Part shown: positions 44,592-53,093 of the stretch, one piece after another | How the letters are laid out: each line of letters begins with the position of its first letter | Position numbering within the stretch: position 1 is the stretch's first letter | From: an uncultured Acidimicrobiales bacterium | Lineage (GTDB): Bacteria; Actinomycetota; Acidimicrobiia; Acidimicrobiales; SZUA-35 | Direction of reading: 5' to 3' | NCBI GenBank assembly: GCA_937930695.1 | Contig: CALHCB010000061.1 | Coordinates: 1 to 64,000, forward strand | DNA: 64,000 bases | Notes under the pieces: generated by a model | Database searches by the model: none | The model's input: only the letters and a program-made list of their open reading frames with translations | What the model was told of the DNA's origin: nothing | Position numbers and translations under genes: made by a program

Positions 44592-45508
44592 AAAAGTCGA
44601 TCTTGCACGGCAACCTCTTGCGCCGCGCCTGACTTCGCGCTGAGCCCATGACCGAAGAGTGGCTTGATGTTGACCACGAAGGTGTCTCTGCCAACCTCTA
44701 CCTCACCCGCCTCGTTTTCGCTGAGTCGAACGAACGCGATCGCGGAGCCGCAGACCCCAACGACGCGAAGGTGATGCTGACCGTCCCGCAGGTCGAGGGG
44801 ATATTCATGGACGTCATCCCACAACGCATCAGACGCCGTCGGGTTTCGCCACATTTCGTTTGTCAACGAGATCCCGGCGCGTGTAGCGGCTTCGCGGTCG
44901 GCTTCGATCAATCCGTGGACCAGGCCAACGCATTCCTCGAGCTGTCGAGTCATCTGGTCGTCGGTGATCGGTTGAGCATGACCGGACACCTTTCGGCTCA
45001 TTGAAACCGATTGAGGAATCGAGCATTGCTTGGTCACTAGATCCTCGATGACGCGAATCGTGACGCCGTCGCGAGCATCAGCGACGAACCTTGCCTGCCA
45101 GGCCCCCTGTTCGAGCAGTCGGGTGATCGATCGCGTTGCCGTCGAGGTTCCGACCTTGATCGATCCATCCCGAAAGGCCGCCAGATACAACCGGTTGGGC
45201 TGGTCGAGGTGCCGAACCATCTCGGGATCACTCGTCTCACGCTGGTGCGCGTGGTGAAGGGCGCCTGCGAACAGCGCGTTCTTCACTGAACAACTGGTGC
45301 ACGTCGGACGGTCACGTTCGGGAAGCTCGCGGCACGGTTCATCCGATGAGCCTGGCCCACTCGATCCGAGGCACCAGCGGCGGGCAAGGCGATCGCGATG
45401 AAACGATGCCTGGAATCCAATCAACAGTTCATCGGCTGGCGGAAGTGTGTTCCGACGGACCCGCAGAATCGGTGTAGCCGATGCCCATGTCAGCCCGACA
45501 ATCGTCAT
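44588..45508 (-). CDS. DUF2797 domain protein
   Basis: I start it at the ATG at 45508 (a GTG at 45529 is also possible), giving 306 residues. Cysteines in PCRELPERDRPTCTSCSVKN suggest a metal-binding knuckle, and LYLAAFRDGSIKVGTSTATR followed by LLEQGAWQARFVADARDG is the DUF2797 hallmark, which recalls GIY-YIG-like folds. Members are of unknown function. It is convergent with the HD gene and divergent from the proline-rich protein gene. Confidence 0.75.
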   Translation of the reverse strand: MTIVGLTWASATPILRVRRNTLPPADELLIGFQASFHRDRLARRWCLGSSGPGSSDEPCRELPERDRPTCTSCSVKNALFAGALHHAHQRETSDPEMVRHLDQPNRLYLAAFRDGSIKVGTSTATRSITRLLEQGAWQARFVADARDGVTIRVIEDLVTKQCSIPQSVSMSRKVSGHAQPITDDQMTRQLEECVGLVHGLIEADREAATRAGISLTNEMWRNPTASDALWDDVHEYPLDLRDGQHHLRVVGVCGSAIAFVRLSENEAGEVEVGRDTFVVNIKPLFGHGLSAKSGAAQEVAVQDRLF

Positions 45509-45665
45509 GTCACCCGGAACCAACCCCACATCTTGACTCTACGACGGTCACCTACCGACCCGACGATGTACTGAGACCAACGTCACGCCGCCACTGTTCA
45601 CCAGCCAACGGAGCAATATCTCGTCGATTTCTATTGTGACCTTCACACCGTTCTGAGGAGGACCC

Positions 45666-46484
45666 ATGACCATGACATCGAGCCACACCCCGACCGAAAC
45701 AGCTCGGCCCGCACGAGTCATCACCTCGACACGGGCCCTACTCGGCGGCTGTGTGATTGCGGTCGCCGTCGCCTCAGCATTTGGTCTTCGTTCCATCCAA
45801 GGCAACCCCACGTCCGCGACACCGACCACTGCCGAAGCTTCCGAGAGTGTTCTGGTGGGAGATACACCGACACAAACCCCGAACGCCCAAGGGGACGAGG
45901 TATCTGCTGAGCAGTCGGTTGGTCTCGGGTCGAGCCTCGCTGAGGCGAACACAGGCTCGACAACGACAAGCCAGGAGCCGACTGCCGCCGAAGCCAACCT
46001 CGCTCCAGACACCGACGCTGAGGCGCTCTCCCGACCACCTCAGACCAGCCCCCCGACGCCAAGCGGACACAAGTCAGAGAGCAACCACGCGTCGTCGCCA
46101 GCCGACACTCCCCGGGAAGATGTTGCCACGCCGCCTACCACCGAGCGGGCTGCAGTACCGACAACGCCCCCGACGACGGCATCAGCACCGGAGCCAACGG
46201 TCGCCGAACCAGCAGCCCCCGAATCAAGCGAACCGACTCCTGACACTGCTCCAGAAGACCCGGTCGGTCCCGTCGATGCCTCTCCAGGGCTCACATTGCC
46301 GCCTGGCTTGGTTGAGCCTCCAGTGGTCTCCCTGGACCAAGACCCAGTGCTTCCCCTCACCACTCCCGAAACCATTCCGCTGCCGACCTTGGAGACGATT
46401 CCCGGCCTGAGCCCGATCCCGAGCCTCGTGACCACGCCGGAACTCGGTGGCGGGCTTGGCGGAAACCTCGGCCTGGGAGGCTGA
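45666..46484 (+). CDS. single-pass membrane protein with Pro/Thr/Ala/Glu-rich outer region
   Basis: The 272-residue product has one hydrophobic segment at about residues 24-40 (ALLGGCVIAVAVASAFG) after a short polar N-terminus, then 230 residues of low complexity rich in Pro, Thr, Ser, Glu and Ala, ending in a glycine-leucine tail (GGGLGGNLGLGG). No catalytic domain is visible. It is probably anchored in the membrane with a disordered, wall-spanning outer part. The strong GAGGAGG ribosome-binding site at 45655-45661 fixes the ATG at 45666. Function unknown. Confidence 0.7.
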   Translation: MTMTSSHTPTETARPARVITSTRALLGGCVIAVAVASAFGLRSIQGNPTSATPTTAEASESVLVGDTPTQTPNAQGDEVSAEQSVGLGSSLAEANTGSTTTSQEPTAAEANLAPDTDAEALSRPPQTSPPTPSGHKSESNHASSPADTPREDVATPPTTERAAVPTTPPTTASAPEPTVAEPAAPESSEPTPDTAPEDPVGPVDASPGLTLPPGLVEPPVVSLDQDPVLPLTTPETIPLPTLETIPGLSPIPSLVTTPELGGGLGGNLGLGG

Positions 46485-46526
46485 GAAAATTGTCTGAGGG
46501 AGGCAAGAATCTCCTAGCGTCGCCAC

Positions 46527-46997
46527 GTGAATCAAGCCCACCATCCCGACAACCGACCCTCCTGGGTTGACGTTCCCGCAAACCGACTTCTGGCACGAGG
46601 TCACATGGCAGGAGACCTCCTGGAGGCCTACGACTGGGAAGTCACCGAGGAGCGAGCGGGTTTCCTTCGCATCTCGGCCCACCTGCCGGCCCATGTACGG
46701 AACCCGAGAAACCAGCTCTTCGGAGGGTTCACCCCGACCTATGTCGACTTGGTGTCGCTCTTCACTGTTCGAGCCGGGCCTGGTCGGCTCGACCCGAAGG
46801 TTGCCAGGGGCTGGATGGCCACGGTCAACATGCGAATCGACTATTTCGAACCGATCCGAGGACCCAGGTTCGACATCGTGGGCGAACTTGAGCATGTTCG
46901 AGGTCGTACCAGTCTGGTTTCGACCAAGATGTATGACGACGACACACTCGCCGCCCACGCAATCACCACGCTGCGGTCGCTCCCCGAACCGAACTAA
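46527..46997 (+). CDS. hotdog-fold thioesterase (PaaI family)
   Basis: A 156-residue hotdog protein starting at a GTG at 46527. The central helix is NPRNQLFGGFTPTYVDLVSL, with N-Q-x-F-G-G replacing the usual N-x-x-G-x-x-HGG, and ATVNMRIDYFEPIRG is the conserved strand found in PaaI-type thioesterases. The HGG catalytic histidine is absent (FGG). It probably acts on an acyl-CoA or related thioester. It ends 18 bp from the convergent P450 gene. Confidence 0.75.
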   Translation: MNQAHHPDNRPSWVDVPANRLLARGHMAGDLLEAYDWEVTEERAGFLRISAHLPAHVRNPRNQLFGGFTPTYVDLVSLFTVRAGPGRLDPKVARGWMATVNMRIDYFEPIRGPRFDIVGELEHVRGRTSLVSTKMYDDDTLAAHAITTLRSLPEPN

Positions 46998-47015
46998 CGC
47001 TGTGGTACCGGGTGC

Positions 47016-48293
47016 TCAGCGAGGGGTGAACGCCGCTGGTAGGTGCTTGACCCCGTGGATGAAGCTCGAAGCGAGCAGATCCGGTTCACCAGTGGCATGA
47101 ATGTCCGGTACGCGATCGAAGAGTTCCTTGAACATCACCATGATCTCTCGACGGGCCAGGTGCGCTCCGAGGCAGAAGTGAGGTCCAGGGCCGCCGAACC
47201 CGCAATGCGGATTCGGGTCCCGACGAACGTCGAATGAGTACGGATCCTCAAACACGTCTTCGTCGCGATTCGCGGCGAGATAGAACATGGCGAGCTTGTC
47301 TCCGGCCTTGATATCGCTGCCGCCAACGTTGACATCCTCGAGCGCAGTTCTGCGCATGTAGGTGACTGGACTCGCCAGGCGAACGATTTCCTCGACTGCG
47401 GTCGGTCCAACGCCCTCGAAATCAGCCTGCCAGATATCGCGTTGTTCCGGGTTCTTCGTCAGGTATTCCAGTCCCCATGAGATGGCGTTACGTGTGGTTT
47501 CGTTTCCTGCCACTACCAAAAGAATGAAGAAGGAGGCGATGTCTCCGTAGCTCAACTTCTCACCGTCGACCTCTGCATTCACGAGAATCGTGGTGAGGTC
47601 ATCGTCTTCGTTTGCCCCGGTGCTGGCCTCGTCTTTGGCCTGCGCCACGGTGGTCATCAACTCAGCGAGGGCCCCGCCAGCCGTGAGGATCGCAGTGAGC
47701 ACGTCGCCCTCATCCGGAACATATTCCGGATCGCCTGCGCCCAGAATCACGTTGGTCTGATCGAACACGAAATCCAGCTCCGACTCAGGAATAGCCATCA
47801 AGTCACACACGATCTTGAGTGGCAATCGGGCTGCGACGTCGACTACGAAGTCGCACTCCTCCTTGGCCATGAGATCGTCGACGATCTTGGCTGCTTGCAC
47901 GTGCACGCCGTCTTCGAGCTGCTTCAACTTTCGGGGCGTGAATCCCGCAGAGACGAGCTTGCGGAGTCGAGCGTGGCGAGGATCGTCCAGTGCAATCATG
48001 GATGAGAAGAACTCGTTGAACTCCGCAGGAGCGTCGAGCATCGTGATTCCTGATGCCGAAGAGAACACCTGAGGGTTCTTCGACGCTTGAAGAATGTCGG
48101 CGTGACGGGTCAGAATCCACCCTCCCGGTCCCGTCGGGATGAGATCAGGAACCTGAGACGGTTCCTCTGCCACGAAGACCGGCGGTTGAGACCGAAGTGT
48201 CGCGAGGTCAGCCTCGATGTCCGCTTGATCTCGAGTCCAGAACGACCTCGGAATCGGGTTCGGTACGGCGTTGGACGTCTCCAGCGTGGTCAT
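47016..48293 (-). CDS. cytochrome P450
   Basis: I start at the ATG at 48293, giving 425 residues; the frame is open upstream but runs into the divergent gene. All P450 hallmarks are visible: the I-helix oxygen-binding LLVVAGNETTRNAIS, ExxR as EEIVR, and the haem loop FGGPGPHFCLGAHLAR with Cys374 as ligand. The AGNETTRNAI wording is typical of the actinobacterial CYP124/125/142-like steroid and fatty-acid hydroxylases, but specificity cannot be read from this. No ferredoxin gene is adjacent. It is divergent from the proline-hydroxylase-like gene by 148 bp. Confidence 0.92.
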   Translation of the reverse strand: MTTLETSNAVPNPIPRSFWTRDQADIEADLATLRSQPPVFVAEEPSQVPDLIPTGPGGWILTRHADILQASKNPQVFSSASGITMLDAPAEFNEFFSSMIALDDPRHARLRKLVSAGFTPRKLKQLEDGVHVQAAKIVDDLMAKEECDFVVDVAARLPLKIVCDLMAIPESELDFVFDQTNVILGAGDPEYVPDEGDVLTAILTAGGALAELMTTVAQAKDEASTGANEDDDLTTILVNAEVDGEKLSYGDIASFFILLVVAGNETTRNAISWGLEYLTKNPEQRDIWQADFEGVGPTAVEEIVRLASPVTYMRRTALEDVNVGGSDIKAGDKLAMFYLAANRDEDVFEDPYSFDVRRDPNPHCGFGGPGPHFCLGAHLARREIMVMFKELFDRVPDIHATGEPDLLASSFIHGVKHLPAAFTPR

Positions 48294-48395
48294 GGCAAGA
48301 GCGTAAGTGCTCAGCGCAACGAATGGCCAGATGGCCCAGGATCTGCAGAAACAGACCCGCCAGAATGGTTGGTGGCGGCTCAACTGCATCCAGAC

Positions 48396-48411
48396 TTCGT
48401 GTCTGCACGAA
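48396..48411. promoter_or_regulatory. perfect inverted repeat in the P450/hydroxylase intergenic region
   Basis: TTCGTG and CACGAA arms (perfect 6-bp) surround the spacer TCTG, 31 bp upstream of the hydroxylase start codon; the same stretch also contains an overlapping perfect CAGAC...GTCTG repeat. It sits in the shared 148-bp divergent promoter region and is a candidate operator. Confidence 0.4.
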
Positions 48412-48441
48412 TAAGACGATGAGCCGTCGATTGGAGGATCC

Positions 48442-49326
48442 GTGGCAACACATACATGGGAACAGCACGACTGGCCATCGAGCCATGAGCCCCTCTTCGG
48501 GATGCACTCCCGGGCGATCGGCCTCATTCCGCTCGATCAGCAACGCCTGTCCGTCGACATCGATCGGGCGCTCACGTTGCCGTTCAACCGCGGCTACTCA
48601 GACTTCGCCCGTGGGAACCCCGGCTGGCAAAACTGTGTTCTGATGAACAACACGGGCGATCCAGCGGATCAGGTCTTCGGCGGCTACGACGGGGCGGCGA
48701 TGCCGACACCGCTGCTCCATGAGCTTCCCTACTTCGCCGAACTCATCCGCACGACCTTCAAACCAGATTTCCTGAAGTGGGCGCGAATCTTTCTCTGCGA
48801 GGACGGAATGCTCATTCCGCACCGCGACTACCTGGATCTTCCCGAGGATGAGTTCACCCGTGTGCACATCGCGCTCAAACTCGGAGCGGCGTCCCTTCAT
48901 TCCGAAGAGGACCGAGTCTTCCGGATGCGCCAGGGTGAGGTGTGGTTCATCGACGGGAAAGTGGCTCACTCTGCTGCGAGCTATGACGGCGAACCACGCA
49001 TCTACCTCACCTGTGACTTCGAGTCTGGTGTGGCGTTCGAAGATCTCTTTGTCGATCCCGCCTACGCCCGCGACGACATCGAGCCAGATTTCGTCCAACG
49101 CCCTCCGCTGCCCGATGACTTCGACACCGTGATCGACGGCATCTCCGCACTCCTCGACGTCGACACCCTCAGTGACACGATCGCAGTGCTCTCCAAGATG
49201 CACTACACCCACGAAGCGGATTGCGCCGACACCTACGAATGGCTCATCGATGCAGCCGTCCGCAGCGGTGACGAACAACTCATCACGGCGGCCGTCGAAC
49301 GTCGGTCGTTCTTCCTCGGCGTGTGA
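48442..49326 (+). CDS. L-proline 3-hydroxylase-like Fe(II)/2-oxoglutarate dioxygenase
   Basis: The 294-residue protein resembles Streptomyces L-proline cis-3-hydroxylase over its full length. The jelly-roll core has the iron ligands His127 and Asp129 in IPHRDYLD and His176 in VAHSAAS, and Arg186 for 2-oxoglutarate in GEPRIYL. The C-terminal helical domain (VLSKMHYTHEADCADTYEWL) matches the region special to proline hydroxylases. It starts at a GTG at 48442 with a GGAGGA site and overlaps the adenylation gene by GTGA. It probably hydroxylates proline or a related amino acid for incorporation into a small molecule. Confidence 0.85.
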   Translation: MATHTWEQHDWPSSHEPLFGMHSRAIGLIPLDQQRLSVDIDRALTLPFNRGYSDFARGNPGWQNCVLMNNTGDPADQVFGGYDGAAMPTPLLHELPYFAELIRTTFKPDFLKWARIFLCEDGMLIPHRDYLDLPEDEFTRVHIALKLGAASLHSEEDRVFRMRQGEVWFIDGKVAHSAASYDGEPRIYLTCDFESGVAFEDLFVDPAYARDDIEPDFVQRPPLPDDFDTVIDGISALLDVDTLSDTIAVLSKMHYTHEADCADTYEWLIDAAVRSGDEQLITAAVERRSFFLGV

Positions 49327-50891
49327 ACCGACCTGTGACGTTCTCGCTCATCAGCGACGGCATTGATCACCACGCGGATGTCCGACCCGACCATCCGGCC
49401 GTCCGCTGTGGCGATCGGGCGCTCAGCTATCGAGAGCTACAAAAGGCAACGAACCAGCTCGCCAACACGCTCGTAGCTGCCGACGTTGCCGTCGGCGATC
49501 GAGTGGGGCTGTATCTCCACAAGTCCATCGAGACCGTTGTGAGCGCCTACGGCATCATGAAAGCGGGAGCCGCCTTCGTCCCGATTGATCCGCAGATCCC
49601 AACCGACCGGCTTCGAGCGATCATGAATGATTGCGACGTTTCGGTCGTCGTCACCGAAGATCGCAAGGTTGACCAGCTCATCGAGTTGGCGTCGCTGACT
49701 CCACTCAGGGTGCTGGTCGGGCCCGATGCTTCTGAGCGAGAAGACGCAGAGGTCTCGGATCTCAGCGTCATTTCGTGGACCGATGTCGCAACGCAGCGGG
49801 AGAATGCTCCCGACCTCGAGATCAAGCCAGACGACTTGGCCTATCTCATGTACACCTCGGGCTCAACTGGCGTCCCCAAAGGCATGATGCACTCCCATCG
49901 CACGAGCCTCGGATTCAGCTCATGGGGTGTCGACTACTGCAATCTCATCCCGCATGACCGAGTCGCCAGCCATGGCCCGCTCCACTTCGACATCTCGATC
50001 TTCGACATCTTCTCGACGGGGCTCGCAGGAGCGACCGCAGTGCTGGTGCCCGAACCAGTCACGAAGTTCCCGGCGAGTCTGTCCCAATTCTTGGCCGACG
50101 AGGGCGTGAGCGTGATCTTCACAGTTCCCTTCGCGCTCGCCCAACTGGTTGACAACGGTGCGCTTGAGGACCGTGATCTCTCCGCGCTGCGCTGGGTCTT
50201 GTTCGGGGGCGAATCTTTCACCCCTCGGCAGCTACGTCGACTCATGCTCGCCATCCCTGATGCCGCGTTCGCAAACGTCTACGGCCCAGCCGAAGCCCCT
50301 GCATGCGTCTGCCACGTCGTCGAGCACCCGCCAGACACCGATGCCCCGATTCCAATCGGAACCATCTCGGCAGGCACTGTTGCCGTCGTCACCCGTCCGG
50401 GCAACGATGAGGAGGTCGACGTCGGCGAGGTGGGGGAGTTGGTGATCGATGCGCAGAGCGTGACGCTCGGCTACTGGAATCGTCCTGATCTCAATGCTCG
50501 AAGTCTCAGAGCCGACGGCTCATTTCGAACGGGTGATCTCGTCCGGATCGACCCTGACGGCACCTACCAGTTCCTCGGACGCTCAGATCGAATGGTCAAG
50601 ACTCGAGGCTTCCGGGTTGAACTCGACGAGATCGAGGCCGCTCTCGCTTCGCACCCCGAGGTCACTGAGGCAGCCACCTTCGCCCTGACCGACGACGACG
50701 GAACAACGACGGTGCACTGCGCCTATGTCAGCGTCGCAGAAATCGCACCGGCTTCGTTGCGGAGACACCTGGCGACGAGGCTCCCGAACTACGCGCTTCC
50801 CGTCACTATTCGCCGTGAAGCGACGTTTCCTCGGACGACGAGTGACAAGGTGGATCGGCCTGCTCTTGCTCGGGCGACGGCGATTTCCTGA
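49323..50891 (+). CDS. stand-alone amino-acid adenylation domain protein (NRPS-like)
   Basis: The 522-residue protein is a free-standing NRPS-type adenylation domain, similar in plan to prolyl-carrier-protein ligases such as PltF and RedM. Core motifs are all visible: LSYRELQ (A2 region), YTSGSTGVPKGMMHSH (A3), FDISIFDIF (A4), YGPAE (A5), SFRTGDLVR (A7), RSDRMVKTRGFRVELDEIE (A8) and the A10 lysine near TTSDKVDRP. No carrier or condensation domain is attached or nearby. By motif position the pocket begins Asp-Ile-Phe, which is not the standard proline code I recall. It overlaps the hydroxylase gene by 4 bp, so both probably work on one amino acid. Confidence 0.88.
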   Translation: MNRPVTFSLISDGIDHHADVRPDHPAVRCGDRALSYRELQKATNQLANTLVAADVAVGDRVGLYLHKSIETVVSAYGIMKAGAAFVPIDPQIPTDRLRAIMNDCDVSVVVTEDRKVDQLIELASLTPLRVLVGPDASEREDAEVSDLSVISWTDVATQRENAPDLEIKPDDLAYLMYTSGSTGVPKGMMHSHRTSLGFSSWGVDYCNLIPHDRVASHGPLHFDISIFDIFSTGLAGATAVLVPEPVTKFPASLSQFLADEGVSVIFTVPFALAQLVDNGALEDRDLSALRWVLFGGESFTPRQLRRLMLAIPDAAFANVYGPAEAPACVCHVVEHPPDTDAPIPIGTISAGTVAVVTRPGNDEEVDVGEVGELVIDAQSVTLGYWNRPDLNARSLRADGSFRTGDLVRIDPDGTYQFLGRSDRMVKTRGFRVELDEIEAALASHPEVTEAATFALTDDDGTTTVHCAYVSVAEIAPASLRRHLATRLPNYALPVTIRREATFPRTTSDKVDRPALARATAIS

Positions 50892-51216
50892 GGTCTCGTA
50901 GATCGTTCGGAACCGCAACGGCGTTCGGATCGCGAGGCTTGCCGAAGTCTTCCATCACCCGTTCAGACATCGGCACCGGGCGACGATGCCGGGTGAGATC
51001 TCGATGGGAAATGTGCAGGCTCGGAGGAACGCGCTTGTCGAACGATCTCGCGTAGTTATCGCCGCCCTGCACTGCTTCGTCCCACACCCGAGAAGTCGCC
51101 CAACCAGTGGCCCCCGTGGCATCTCGAGCAGCCCGAATCCGAGGATCGTCGTTCGGGACGGGGCGCCGCCCTGCCCGGTGTGCCTTCCAGTCAGACCACC
51201 ACGTTCGCACGCCCAT
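50806..51216 (-). CDS. hypothetical protein
   Basis: A 136-residue open frame from an ATG at 51216, starting 59 bp after the end of the glutaminyl-tRNA synthetase gene on the same strand. It begins MGVRTWWSDWKAHRAGRR and is rich in Arg, Pro and Asp; no domain is recognised. Its last 86 bp overlap the end of the convergent adenylation gene. It is the only plausible gene in the 384 bp between the adenylation and tRNA synthetase genes; without it this stretch is empty. It may not be real. Confidence 0.4.
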   Translation of the reverse strand: MGVRTWWSDWKAHRAGRRPVPNDDPRIRAARDATGATGWATSRVWDEAVQGGDNYARSFDKRVPPSLHISHRDLTRHRRPVPMSERVMEDFGKPRDPNAVAVPNDLRDLRKSPSPEQEQADPPCHSSSEETSLHGE

Positions 51217-51275
51217 AAGAATCCCAAGTGTCCCACACTTCGTGTGCGCTTGATCGGCAGAGGTCGGTGGCCGAC

Positions 51276-52970
51276 CTACTTCTTCCGCTTTTGAATGTTG
51301 GCCCATTCGTCGCGCAAACCAACCGTGCGGTGAAAGATGGTCGGATCATCGAGATCGGCCGCGAAATAGCCCAGGCGTTCGAACTGCACCACCTCGCCCC
51401 TCGTCACGTCGCCGAGCGCAGGTTCGAGCTTGGCGGCCGTCGTCTCACGAGACATTGGATTGAGATCGTCGAGCGGATCGCGTTCTGCCCCTTCGACTGA
51501 AGCTCCGGGATGTTCGGCGCTGAAAAGACGGTCATAGAGGTGCACCGTGGCATCCACGGCATGCGGGGCAGACACCCAGTGCATCGTCGACTTCACTTTT
51601 CGACCATCGGGTGACGAACCACCCTCGGTCGCTGGGTCATAGGTCGCAAGCACCTCGATGACGTTGCCATCGTCGTCGAGCACTGCGTCTGTTGCGGTGA
51701 CAAAGAACGCGGCTCGCAATCGCACCTCACGCCCCGGAGTGAGCCGGTAATACTTCGGTGGTGGATCGAGGCGGAAGTCGTCTTCTTCGATCCACAGCTC
51801 GCCACTGAACGGAACCGAACGCGAACCAGCATCGGGATCCTCCGGATTGTTAACGGCGTCAACCATGACCACGTGCCCCTCGGGCCAGTTCGTGATGGTG
51901 AGCTTCAACGGCTTCACAACCGCCATTCGTCGTTGCGACGACCGATTCAACTCGGTCCGAACGAACGATTCGAGAAGTTCGACCTCGACAACGCTATTGA
52001 TTTTGGCCACGCCGATTCGCTCCACGAACGATTCGATCGCCGTCGCCGGATAGCCGCGACGCCGAAGACCACGGATCGTCGGCATTCGGGCATCGTCCCA
52101 TCCGTCGACATGACCCTGTTCGACCAGCGTGCGCAGAACTCGCTTCGACAAGACCGTATGTGTGATGTTCAGCCGGGCAAACTCGGTTTGCTGAGGCTGG
52201 TCCGACGGCAGGTCGAGATGGCTGAGAAACCAGTCATAGAGCGGTCGGTGATCAGCGAATTCGAGCGTGCAGACCGAATGGGTGACTCCTTCGATGGCGT
52301 CGCTCTGACCATGCGCCCAGTCATAGGTCGGATAGAGAACCCAGGCGTCGTCGGTGCGGTGGTGTGCGACATTGCGGATCCGGTACATGACCGGGTCCCG
52401 CAACCACATGTTGTCGGCCTGCATATCGATCTTTGCTCGCAACACACGTGAGCCGTCGTCAAAAGCTCCGTCGCGCATCTGCCTGAACAAGCCAAGGTTC
52501 TCTTCCGATGAACGATTTCGGAATGGGCTCTCGACACCGGGCTGCCCGAACCCTCCCCGTTGTTCGGAGATCGTCTCTGCGTCTTGATCATCGACGTACG
52601 CAAGACCCTTCTCGATCAGCACCTCGGCCCAGACGTACAGCTGCTCGAAGTAATCCGAGGTGAACTTTGGCGGGCCGTCTGCTTTGGCCCCGAGCCACGC
52701 CAGATCTTCCTGTATCGCATTGACGAACGCGACGTCTTCGGTCTCGGGGTTGGTGTCGTCAAAGCGAAGGAAACAAGTCCCGCCGTTCTCTTTCGCCAAC
52801 CCGAAGTTCAAGAAAATCGATTTCGCGTGTCCGATATGCAGGAACCCGTTCGGTTCCGGAGGAAAGCGGGTTTGCACCCGACCGCCGAACGTGCCCGATT
52901 CGTTGTCAGTCCGCACCTTCTCACGGATGAAGTCCGTTGATTCGGTTTCGGCGGTCTCGTCGCTCGACAT
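51276..52970 (-). CDS. glnS: glutaminyl-tRNA synthetase
   Basis: The 564-residue protein is a class I synthetase of the GlnRS type: RFPPEPNGFLHIGHAKS carries the HIGH motif, VLSKR is the KMSKS variant, and TYDWAHGQSDAIEGVTHS is a GlnRS/GluRS block. The C-terminal beta-barrel anticodon-binding domain is present (VVMVDAVNNPED...VPFSGELWIEEDDF). The length matches E. coli GlnS. It charges tRNA-Gln directly. Most actinobacteria lack it and use the GluRS plus GatCAB route, so its presence is notable. It is divergent from the enoyl-CoA hydratase gene by 123 bp. Confidence 0.95.
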   Translation of the reverse strand: MSSDETAETESTDFIREKVRTDNESGTFGGRVQTRFPPEPNGFLHIGHAKSIFLNFGLAKENGGTCFLRFDDTNPETEDVAFVNAIQEDLAWLGAKADGPPKFTSDYFEQLYVWAEVLIEKGLAYVDDQDAETISEQRGGFGQPGVESPFRNRSSEENLGLFRQMRDGAFDDGSRVLRAKIDMQADNMWLRDPVMYRIRNVAHHRTDDAWVLYPTYDWAHGQSDAIEGVTHSVCTLEFADHRPLYDWFLSHLDLPSDQPQQTEFARLNITHTVLSKRVLRTLVEQGHVDGWDDARMPTIRGLRRRGYPATAIESFVERIGVAKINSVVEVELLESFVRTELNRSSQRRMAVVKPLKLTITNWPEGHVVMVDAVNNPEDPDAGSRSVPFSGELWIEEDDFRLDPPPKYYRLTPGREVRLRAAFFVTATDAVLDDDGNVIEVLATYDPATEGGSSPDGRKVKSTMHWVSAPHAVDATVHLYDRLFSAEHPGASVEGAERDPLDDLNPMSRETTAAKLEPALGDVTRGEVVQFERLGYFAADLDDPTIFHRTVGLRDEWANIQKRKK

Positions 52971-53093
52971 CGGCCCAACCGTAGCGGCCAGCGCACGGTG
53001 GCTCGTTGACAGTTTCTCGCCGATCAGCGTTCCAAACGTGAAGACACCGTTCTCAACGTGAAGTCAACGGCTCAGCAGTGATAGACGAAGAAG

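Noticed and set aside
53006-53011. TTGACA hexamer upstream of the enoyl-CoA hydratase/isomerase gene as a promoter
   Set aside because: No acceptable -10 element is visible at the right distance, so I do not call a promoter.
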